Source: Prolixibacteraceae bacterium
Lineage (GTDB): Bacteria > Bacteroidota > Bacteroidia > Bacteroidales > Prolixibacteraceae
Assembly: GCA_003537645.1 (NCBI GenBank)
Contig: DPRM01000001.1
Location: 54,655 to 71,303 of the forward strand
Direction of reading: 5' to 3'
Length of the DNA: 16,649 nt
Position 1 is the stretch's first letter. Each line of letters begins with the position of its first letter. A program made the translations under genes and the position numbers. Under the pieces are notes generated by a model, which searched no databases, was not told the DNA's origin, and saw only the letters and a list, made by a program, of their open reading frames with translations. This document shows positions 1-6,257 of the stretch, one piece after another.

Positions 1-1103
1 GATAGCGTTTCGTTTGAAAATCCGGATAAACTCAGATCAACCAGTTTATTTGGCTGGTCGTCAATCAAATATTCAATGATTCGTTTCTTCGGATCAAAAG
101 GCGCCAATTCGTCGAGTCCCAGCGATTTAACTGCTATTTTAATGATTTCCTCATCCGGAATTCCAAGTGATCGTTCCTGTTTCCGGAGAAAATATTTTCC
201 GGCATCGAGCATGGCCTGTAAAGGAATAACACCGATTAATTCGGAGCCAGTCACCCGGATTCCGCGTTCACGGGCGCGTTCAACCACCTCGTCAAAAGCC
301 TGGTGCATAGAGGTTACTGAAATATCGGTGAGGTTCATGGAGATTTGCGCCACTCCGTATTGCTTGATAAACCAGCCAATGGCACGTACTTTTTTCAGCG
401 TCCCGGGAATACGAAGCGGTTCGCCATTCGCGTCATTCACAATTTTACCGGTTATCGGATCGCCTTCACGAACCACACGTCCTGCTTCACGCACATCGAA
501 CGCGATAGCATTGGCCCTGCGCACCGAAGTGGTATTCAGGTTCACATTATAAGCGATCAGGAAATTGCGGGCCCCAACAGCAGTTGCACCCGACCGTTCG
601 TTTAGCACAACTGGGCCAAAATCGGGTTTCCATTCCGGTTTCTGAAGTTTTTCTTTCAGGCCTTCGTATTCGCCGGCACGGCAATTGGCCAGACTGCGGC
701 GTTCTTCGGCTGCTGCTGCAAATTCGTAACAATACACGGAAATGCCCAGTTCCTCTCCCATTCGCTGCGCTAAACGCCGTGCATAAACCACGGTTTCTTC
801 CATGGTAATGTTGGCAATGGGAACCAGCGGACAAACATCTGTGGCTCCAAAGCGCGGATGTTCGCCTTTGTGCTTGCTCATGTCAATAAGCTGCGCTGCC
901 ATTTTTGCACCCTGAAAAGCAGCTTCAATCACCTGTTCAGGTTCGCCCACAAATGTGACTACCGTACGGTTGGTGTCTTTCCCCGGATCAACATTCAGTA
1001 ATTTGATCCCGTCAACCGATTGGATGGCCTCAGTAATCTGACGGATTATTTTTTCATCTCTTCCTTCCGAAAAATTCGGCACACATTCGATTAGTTGTTT
1101 CAT
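1..1103 (-). CDS. ftcD: Glutamate formimidoyltransferase, probably bifunctional formimidoyltransferase-cyclodeaminase (3' end cut by window edge)
   Basis: Transfers the formimino group of N-formimino-L-glutamate to tetrahydrofolate, the last step of the glutamate-yielding branch of histidine degradation; cytosolic. The protein starts MKQLIECVPNFSEGRD, the usual N-terminus of the family, from an ATG at 1101-1103. The catalytic His is seen at residue 82 in the segment KHKGEHPRFGATD. The formimidoyltransferase domains fill about residues 1-345. After FDPKKRIIEYL the frame continues into KLVDLSLSGFSNET at the edge, which resembles the start of the fused cyclodeaminase domain, so the full protein is probably a bifunctional enzyme of over 500 residues; that part is inference because it lies outside the window. 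It follows hutI on the same strand with a gap of about 100 bp that holds a GC-rich palindromic repeat. Confidence 0.93.
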   Translation of the reverse strand, partial: MKQLIECVPNFSEGRDEKIIRQITEAIQSVDGIKLLNVDPGKDTNRTVVTFVGEPEQVIEAAFQGAKMAAQLIDMSKHKGEHPRFGATDVCPLVPIANITMEETVVYARRLAQRMGEELGISVYCYEFAAAAEERRSLANCRAGEYEGLKEKLQKPEWKPDFGPVVLNERSGATAVGARNFLIAYNVNLNTTSVRRANAIAFDVREAGRVVREGDPITGKIVNDANGEPLRIPGTLKKVRAIGWFIKQYGVAQISMNLTDISVTSMHQAFDEVVERARERGIRVTGSELIGVIPLQAMLDAGKYFLRKQERSLGIPDEEIIKIAVKSLGLDELAPFDPKKRIIEYLIDDQPNKLVDLSLSGFSNETL

Positions 1104-1117
1104 ATTTAAGAAGATAA

Positions 1118-1150
1118 AAAGCCCCCTAAATCCCCCCGAATGGGGACTTT
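1118..1150. repeat. GC-rich palindromic repeat between hutI and ftcD
   Basis: Reads AAAGCCCCCTAAATCCC, then CCCGAATGGGGACTTT. The core can fold as TCCCC/GGGGA around a short loop. It shares its layout (AGCCCC arm, A/C-rich spacer, CCCC-GAA-GGGG hairpin, ACTTT or AGTTT end) with the repeats at 1213-1250 and 6575-6608, so I treat the three as one family. It sits 15 bp upstream of the ftcD start codon and would lie in the hutI-ftcD transcript. Confidence 0.7.
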
Positions 1151-1205
1151 TGGACGACAGGTTTTACAAATTATTTTCCTTCAAAGAGTTAGTCTCGAAA
1201 TCTTG

Positions 1206-2498
1206 CTACTCAAACTCCCCTCTCCATTTGGGAGAGGGGTCGGGGGTGAGGCTTATAATTTCCCCGTTCAGGATCACTGTTTCAATCAGGTTGGAACCAA
1301 ACGAATACGGAATAACGGCATAGCTCGAAATTTCTTTGGTAATAAACAAATTGGCCACTTTCCCTTTGGCAATGCTGCCGTAACTTTCGCTGATTCCCAT
1401 AGCATATGCCGAATTGATGGTGGTAGCGTGAATGGTTTCTTCAGGCGACATCCCATATTTCAGGCAGCCCAACGATTGTATAAAATTCATATTTCCGGAA
1501 GGTGACGAACCCGGATTGTAATCGGAAGCCATGGCAACCGGCAAACCGGCATCAATCATTTTGCGGACTGGCGCCAGTTTCAGGTTTAGGAAAAAGGCGG
1601 CTCCGGGCAAAACTGTTGGCATAGTTTCACTTCCGAGTAAGGCCGAAATTTCTTCTTCCTCAACAAATTCCAAATGGTCGGCCGACAGCGCATTGTATTT
1701 TACACCCACCTGAACTCCGCCTGAATTGGCCAGTTCGTTGGCATGTACTTTCCCTTTCATTTCATGTTTCATGCCAGCCATCAAAATTCGGTCGGTTTCT
1801 TCCATCGTAAAAAAGCCGCGGTCGCAAAATACATCTACATAGTCAGCCAGTTCTTCCGAAGCAATCTGCGGAATCATCTCGTTAATTAGCAAACTCAGGT
1901 ATTCTTCGCGTTTGTTGCGGTATTCCATCGGGAAAGCATGGGCCAGAAACGTTGATTTGATCAGCAGCGGCGAGTGCTGTTTCATGCGGCGGATAACCCG
2001 TAACATCTTCAGTTCCGATTCGGTGGTCAATCCGTATCCACTTTTAATTTCAACAGCGCCGGTTCCTGTCAGCATAATCTCATCGAGCCGCTCCATCGCA
2101 TGATGAAACAAATCATCTTCCGACATTTCGTGTAAGCGCCTGGCCGAATTCAGGATTCCCCCACCCTGCTGCGCAATTTCCTCGTAAGTCAGTCCCTTTA
2201 TGCGACCAATAAACTCCTGCTCGCGTGTGGCAGCAAAAACCAGGTGCGTATGCGAATCGCAGTAACTTGGGAAAACCATTTTGCCCGAACAATCAATTTC
2301 CATAATCAGGTCATCGGCTTCGAAATCAGACAGTCTTAGTTTATCCATCGGACCAAAGTCAACAATCTGTTCACCTTTAATCAGAACAAATGCGTTTTTG
2401 ATAGTTTGTACTTCTGCCATTGATTTTCCGGCCACCCAAAGTCTGTTTTTGGGGTCAACCTGAACAAGTTCCTTTATATTTTCAAGAATCATTCTCAT
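1206..2498 (-). CDS. hutI: Imidazolonepropionase
   Basis: Hydrolyses 4-imidazolone-5-propanoate to N-formimino-L-glutamate, the substrate of the FtcD enzyme encoded next. It is an amidohydrolase with a metal-binding TIM barrel. Visible motifs: DSHTHLVFAATRE (metal ligands His83 and His85), QQGGGI near residue 111, VHANE (His252), SADHLE (His275), ASDYNPGSSPSGN (Asp326) and the C-terminal GKVANLFI strand. The start is ATG at 2496-2498; a second ATG two codons later is possible. The family is usually about 405-415 residues; this one has 430. The normal end is near ETVILNGEII (residue 415), and the last 15 residues, SLTPDPSPKWRGEFE, are encoded by the palindromic repeat at 1213-1250. Probably co-transcribed with ftcD. 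Confidence 0.96.
   Translation of the reverse strand: MRMILENIKELVQVDPKNRLWVAGKSMAEVQTIKNAFVLIKGEQIVDFGPMDKLRLSDFEADDLIMEIDCSGKMVFPSYCDSHTHLVFAATREQEFIGRIKGLTYEEIAQQGGGILNSARRLHEMSEDDLFHHAMERLDEIMLTGTGAVEIKSGYGLTTESELKMLRVIRRMKQHSPLLIKSTFLAHAFPMEYRNKREEYLSLLINEMIPQIASEELADYVDVFCDRGFFTMEETDRILMAGMKHEMKGKVHANELANSGGVQVGVKYNALSADHLEFVEEEEISALLGSETMPTVLPGAAFFLNLKLAPVRKMIDAGLPVAMASDYNPGSSPSGNMNFIQSLGCLKYGMSPEETIHATTINSAYAMGISESYGSIAKGKVANLFITKEISSYAVIPYSFGSNLIETVILNGEIISLTPDPSPKWRGEFE
1213..1250. repeat. GC-rich palindromic repeat overlapping the 3' end of hutI
   Basis: CCCCTCTCC at 1217-1225 pairs perfectly with GGAGAGGGG at 1231-1239, followed by TCGGGGGTGAG. On the minus strand it encodes the tail LTPDPSPKWRGE of HutI and its TAG stop follows at 1206-1208. 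This is a repeat type I recognise as common in Bacteroidota genomes. The hairpin could also act in transcript 3'-end formation. Confidence 0.8.
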
Positions 2499-2857
2499 CT
2501 TTTCTGATGTTTGTAGTTTATCCTAAAGGCTATTAGATGTTGGTAAAATCTTAAATTACAACTTCCGGAGCGCATCGCTTCCGCCCTTCTTAAGAGTCCA
2601 CAATTAAAGAAAGTCAATCCATGTTTTTCATGCAATTCATCATGGAAGAGGCCTAATTTGTTTCAATTTTCAGTAACAGGAAATACTGATTTTTATTGGC
2701 TACTGAAACAAAAATAATGTTTTATCAGATGAAATAAATATGCAAAAATGAAACTTATTTACAAGGCAATCAACATTTTCTATTGCGAATCTCTTTTTTC
2801 TATCTCAAATTCCAGAACTAATCGGGCAAGCCATTGTTTAAACTCAAAATTAATAAC
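2499..2857. other. Divergent intergenic region between hutI and the redox operon, with nested inverted repeats
   Basis: No coding sequence is supported here; it should hold the promoters for hutI (leftward) and the redox operon (rightward), but I could not find a convincing Bacteroidota -7/-33 pair. Two inverted repeats are nested: TTTGTTTCA at 2657-2665 with TGAAACAAA at 2704-2712, and inside it TCAGTA at 2670-2675 with TACTGA at 2684-2689. A separate imperfect palindrome (GGAGCG-CAT-CGCTTCC) lies at about 2566-2580. Confidence 0.5.
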
Positions 2858-3073
2858 ATGGCTAAGAACAAAATTACCTGGTTTAAATCCATTTTCACCA
2901 TTGTTGGGGCAATTGGTGGTTTTCTTTACTGGAAACTAATTGGCTGCACAAGTGGTACTTGTCCCATACAATCTGTATGGTATTTTTCAACATTGTGGGG
3001 AATGGCAATGGGTTATCTGTTAGCCGATCTGGCCGGAAGTTTTATTTGGAAACAAGCACAAAGAAATGAGTAA
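2858..3073 (+). CDS. Small membrane protein, DUF6132-like
   Basis: A 71-residue protein when started at MAKNKITWFK; an in-frame ATG eight codons upstream (2834) is less likely because the homologous pattern, as I remember it, starts with a short basic stretch before the first helix. It has two hydrophobic segments, SIFTIVGAIGGFLYWKLIG and SVWYFSTLWGMAMGYLLADL, joined by the loop GCTSGTCPI with two cysteines spaced CxxxxC. This layout matches the DUF6132 family of Bacteroidota as I recall it; function unknown. It overlaps the thioredoxin gene by 8 bp, so the two are very likely translated together, which suggests a redox role for the cysteine pair (inference). Confidence 0.75.
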   Translation: MAKNKITWFKSIFTIVGAIGGFLYWKLIGCTSGTCPIQSVWYFSTLWGMAMGYLLADLAGSFIWKQAQRNE

Positions 3074-3365
3074 CCGATTCTACCATATCGTAAAATCTGC
3101 AAGACCGGTATTGGTCGATTTTTATGCCGACTGGTGCGTGCCATGCCGATTGATGCCTCCTATTTTAGAAGAAGTAAAGGAGCAATTCAAAGATCATGTG
3201 CGTATTTTAAAAGTTAATGTTGACCACCACCCTGATATTGCTTCGGTTTGCAAAATTCAAAACATTCCAGCCATTGTGTTGTTTCAGGATGGCAAAATAC
3301 AATGGAGCGGAATTGGCGTACAACATGTAAACGATATTTCGATTGCGCTGAAAGAGATTTTGTAA
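3066..3365 (+). CDS. Thioredoxin family protein
   Basis: A 99-residue single-domain thioredoxin. The active site is W23-C24-V25-P26-C27 in DFYADWCVPCRLMPP, and the cis-proline is Pro68 in NIPAIVLF. There is no signal peptide, so it is probably cytosolic. The central Val in WCVPC differs from the WCGPC of the main thioredoxin, suggesting a dedicated rather than housekeeping role. It starts inside the end of the membrane-protein gene (8-bp overlap) and is followed 30 bp later by a peroxiredoxin that it could reduce. Assignment to the thioredoxin fold is firm; partner and reduction source are inference. Confidence 0.93.
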   Translation: MSNRFYHIVKSARPVLVDFYADWCVPCRLMPPILEEVKEQFKDHVRILKVNVDHHPDIASVCKIQNIPAIVLFQDGKIQWSGIGVQHVNDISIALKEIL

Positions 3366-3395
3366 CCACTCATTTATCTGAACAAAAAGAAAAAA

Positions 3396-3854
3396 ATGGC
3401 AGAACATAAACTTCAAATTGGGGATCGTTTGCCTCATTTTATCCTGAATGACGAAAACCACCAACCGATTGATATCTCATCAGTAAAAGGAAAGTACCTG
3501 ATAATCTATTTTTACCCGAAAGACGATACGCCCGGCTGCGTAAAAGAAGCTTGTAGCTTTCGCGATTCGTTTCAGGATTTGGTTGATGCCGGTGCGTTGG
3601 TTTATGGTGTTAGCAGCGATAAACCTGATACCCATGCAAAGTTCAAAGCCAAATATCATTTACCTTTTTCTTTACTGTCGGATACCGCCGGCGAATTGCG
3701 CAAACTGCTTGGCGTTCCGTCCGATTTATTTGGATTGCTTCCCGGCCGGGTTACCTACATTTTCGATCCTGAGGGTCGGCTGATCAAGGAATTCAAATCA
3801 CAGCTATCTCCTGAAAAGCATGTAAAAGAAGCACTAAAGGTAATCTCTGGGTAA
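3396..3854 (+). CDS. bcp: Thioredoxin-dependent peroxiredoxin, BCP/PrxQ type
   Basis: Reduces hydrogen peroxide and organic hydroperoxides with electrons from thioredoxin. The 152-residue protein has the family signature YPKDDTPGCVKEACSFRD with the peroxidatic Cys48 and the resolving Cys53 five residues later, as in atypical 2-Cys PrxQ/BCP proteins, and the conserved Arg near residue 119 in the GLLPGRVTYIFD segment. Length is normal for the family. It is the last gene of the three-gene redox operon and converges on the next gene with about 10 bp between stop codons, leaving little room for a terminator. Confidence 0.95.
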   Translation: MAEHKLQIGDRLPHFILNDENHQPIDISSVKGKYLIIYFYPKDDTPGCVKEACSFRDSFQDLVDAGALVYGVSSDKPDTHAKFKAKYHLPFSLLSDTAGELRKLLGVPSDLFGLLPGRVTYIFDPEGRLIKEFKSQLSPEKHVKEALKVISG

Positions 3855-3864
3855 GAATGACCAG

Positions 3865-4326
3865 TTAAATCAACGCCTGAAAAATATACAGCTCATCGAA
3901 TGGTACTTCAAACTTTTCTAAAAAATCCAGATATTCCTCGATAAATGTTTGGTGCTTATGGTGTTCTTCCTGATTGGTGATATACTTATATACCCGGTCA
4001 ATCTGTGAATGTCCATAAGAAAATACGCCAAATCCTTCCTGCCACTCGAATCTTCTTTTTGTCAAATGATGATCGTTGATGTATTTCGAAGATTTTGCTT
4101 TTACTGTTTTCATTAAATCGGAACTTGAAATACTTGGTTTTAACCCAAGGAAGCAATGAACATGATCATCGATTCCATTTACAATTATCGTTTTACAACC
4201 AGTTTCATTGATTAAATTACCGATCACACTCAACAAAGTTGGTCGCCAGCTTTTTTCAATTATAGCTTCACGGTATTTTACTGCAAAAACAAATTGGACA
4301 TAGACTTGATGATAGGTGTTTGCCAT
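3865..4326 (-). CDS. REP-associated tyrosine transposase-like protein (Y1/HUH, IS200-like), copy 1
   Basis: A 153-residue single-strand DNA nuclease of the Y1 transposase fold. The HUH metal site is H55-V56-H57 in GIDDHVHCFLGL; the catalytic tyrosine is Tyr115 in RVYKYITNQEEHH, followed by Gln119. The C-terminal NQEEHHKHQTF segment is shared with the second copy at 7905-8342. Unlike classical IS200/IS605 elements there is no tnpB and no sign of insertion-sequence ends; instead its 5' side is packed with short palindromes (4361-4940). That is the arrangement of RAYT genes, which are domesticated transposases linked to REP sequences. The catalytic residues look intact. Whether it is active cannot be told. 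Confidence 0.9.
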   Translation of the reverse strand: MANTYHQVYVQFVFAVKYREAIIEKSWRPTLLSVIGNLINETGCKTIIVNGIDDHVHCFLGLKPSISSSDLMKTVKAKSSKYINDHHLTKRRFEWQEGFGVFSYGHSQIDRVYKYITNQEEHHKHQTFIEEYLDFLEKFEVPFDELYIFQALI

Positions 4327-4360
4327 GATTTTGATGATTTAAATGTATCGTTCCTTATTT

Positions 4361-4940
4361 ATCCCCCCCGATAAATCGGGGGGCTACAAAATGAACCATC
4401 CCTACGGGATTTATTTTTATTCCCAACGAATTAAAATCCGTTGCTACAACATGAACCATCACTACGGGATTTTCAGGTTTGAGCCGTAGGCTCATTTTTA
4501 TTGTAGGGATGGAATTTATTCCATCTACGTTTTATGTTGTAGGGATGGAATTTATTCCATCCGTAAAGATCGCCACCAATACACGGAGAGCCGTAGGCTC
4601 GGCACATTTGATGTTGACCGTTTTTGTTTTCATGCCCCATCACATCCCATCTCATCCCGGGATTAAAATCCCGCGTTACAATATAAACCATCCCTACGGG
4701 ATTTATTTTATGCCAAACGAATTAAAATCCGTTGTTACAACATAAACCATCCCTACGGGATTTATTTTATGACCAACGGATTGAAATCACGCGTTACAAT
4801 ATGAACCATCCCTACGGGATTTATTTTATGCCCAACGGATTGAAATCACGCGTTACAATATGAACCATCCCTACGGGATTTATTTTATGCCCAACGGATT
4901 GAAATCCGTTGCTACGATATGAACCATCCCTACGGGATTT
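4361..4940. repeat. REP-type palindrome array between hsdS and the first RAYT gene
   Basis: A non-coding block of about 580 bp made of short palindromes. It opens with CCCCCCGAT-AA-ATCGGGGGG (4364-4383). Units carrying CCATCCCTACGGGATT follow at 4391 and 4451. Five more start at 4683, 4742, 4801, 4860 and 4919, exactly 59 bp apart. Each full unit has two hairpin cores, CCCTACGGG and (A)CGGATTGAAATCCG. The middle part (4501-4563) carries the motif in the opposite orientation: TTGTAGGGATGGAATTTATT twice, 36 bp apart. GAGCCGTAGGCTC occurs at 4481-4493 and 4588-4600, and CGGGATTAAAATCCCG at 4658-4673. The units at 4742 and 4801 have ATCACGCG where the others keep the palindrome (ATCCGTTG). The last unit ends just before the hsdS stop codon. 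Confidence 0.92.
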
Positions 4941-4946
4941 TTTAAT

Positions 4947-6257
4947 TTACACATCAACCACTTCTTTTCGCAAAGCTTCACGCAAAACTTGTTGCAACAA
5001 TTTTTCGTTTTGGGCTGCGCTGTCTTTTATGCTGGTTTCTAAGTCATCGCAATAGCGCATGAGTTCATCAAGTTTTTGAACGATGCGGGTTTGCTCAGAT
5101 AATGGGGGAAGGGGAATGAGTAAGTTTCTCATATGCTCTCTTGTAATATTTTTCATTGATGGACTTGAACCAGTTCCCATCAAGGCATAATAATCCCTTG
5201 CGTATTTTGTATAGTTGTTACATAAATGAACGTAATCCGTTGAAACAAAATTGGAGAACTTAAATCTTATTGTTTTATCACTTAGTAGCAGATTCTTGGA
5301 AATGCTTTTTACAACAACACTTTTACCAACTAATTCAGAAGTGTTTGCTCTTGAAATTAAAAAGTCACCAACATTAATTTGTGCTTTAGTATCATCGGGT
5401 TGAGTTTTTGAGTACACTTTGTTTTTGTCTTCTAAGAAAACATCCCAAGAGACAGCACTAACTTTTATAACACCCCATTCGCAATTCGATACTGGGATTT
5501 CCTCACATTTAAAACTACTTCCTGCCTCTGAAAATAAAGATAAATCCCCCAACCTGCACCAAACCCAACCTTCAGGAATTTCAAAAGGAATTTCCTCAGT
5601 CTTAATATCTGGTAATTCTTTTTCCTTTTTGAGTTTACCTTCCGCAATCAGTTTTTGTTTTTCGGCTTTTATTTTCTTTAGCAATTCGCTGGCAGGCTCA
5701 TCGGTTGGGTTTTGTGGCACTAACTTGCCTTGCACGGCATCTTGCAACAATTGTTGGCGGAGCTTTTTTACAAGGTTGAGTTGGTGGGTTAGTTCGGTGG
5801 AAAGGTTTCCTTTTGTTTCTTCTGAATTTACAAATCGGTTTTTAATTTCAATTTGTCTTTCAATATCAAAATACGGTAATTGATACTTGCCAAAACTTCC
5901 TAAACCGATTGCCTCTTTCGAGGTACCAGCTTTAGTATTTCTTACTATTTCATCTTTCAGTTCATTAAATAAAATATGATAGAATTTTAAATCAATAGGT
6001 AAATTAACTGGGTCTTTGGGAGTAATAATGAAACACAAATCGCTTGATACAAATTTGCCGTTTACATAATGTGTTCGACCTAATGAACCTGATGCAGCAG
6101 CCGCAAATATCAAAGCTTCACATTCATGCGTGTATTCATTATGGGTTTTCCAATCAGCCGAAGCTGTAATGAAATCGTAATCACCGGGAATACACTTTGA
6201 ACTTTGTAGTACACCTTTTTCAAAGTTGAAGATTTCATCTATTCGTTTTAGGCTCAT
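4947..6257 (-). CDS. hsdS: Type I restriction-modification specificity subunit
   Basis: Recognises the bipartite target site for the HsdM/HsdR complex. The 436 residues show two target recognition domains and two helical spacers: TRD1 about 1-145, a long helix 150-215 (LNLVKKLRQQLLQDAVQGKL then charged residues), TRD2 about 222-385 starting FEIPEGWVWCRLGDL, and a second helix after PLPPLSEQTRIVQKLDELM to the end. This is the usual full-length layout, so both half-sites should be read. The ATG overlaps the hsdM stop by 4 bp (ATGA), indicating translational coupling. Its stop codon is at the edge of the REP array. I saw no inverted repeats or extra hsdS fragments that would suggest specificity switching. 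Confidence 0.95.
   Translation of the reverse strand: MSLKRIDEIFNFEKGVLQSSKCIPGDYDFITASADWKTHNEYTHECEALIFAAAASGSLGRTHYVNGKFVSSDLCFIITPKDPVNLPIDLKFYHILFNELKDEIVRNTKAGTSKEAIGLGSFGKYQLPYFDIERQIEIKNRFVNSEETKGNLSTELTHQLNLVKKLRQQLLQDAVQGKLVPQNPTDEPASELLKKIKAEKQKLIAEGKLKKEKELPDIKTEEIPFEIPEGWVWCRLGDLSLFSEAGSSFKCEEIPVSNCEWGVIKVSAVSWDVFLEDKNKVYSKTQPDDTKAQINVGDFLISRANTSELVGKSVVVKSISKNLLLSDKTIRFKFSNFVSTDYVHLCNNYTKYARDYYALMGTGSSPSMKNITREHMRNLLIPLPPLSEQTRIVQKLDELMRYCDDLETSIKDSAAQNEKLLQQVLREALRKEVVDV

Noticed and set aside
3865..4326. Complete IS200/IS605 insertion sequence
   Set aside because: No tnpB and no defined element ends; the surrounding palindromes fit a REP-associated tyrosine transposase.
4473..4745. 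Open frames on both strands within the REP block
   Set aside because: Their peptides are repeated translations of the palindromic units; there is no independent coding signal.
4361..4940. Possible CRISPR array because of the regular 59-bp spacing
   Set aside because: The whole 59-bp unit is conserved, with no variable spacers, and there are no cas genes; palindromes beside a RAYT gene explain it better.
4947..6257. Phase-variable hsdS locus
   Set aside because: Only one full-length hsdS; no inverted repeats, partial hsdS copies or recombinase gene in the window.
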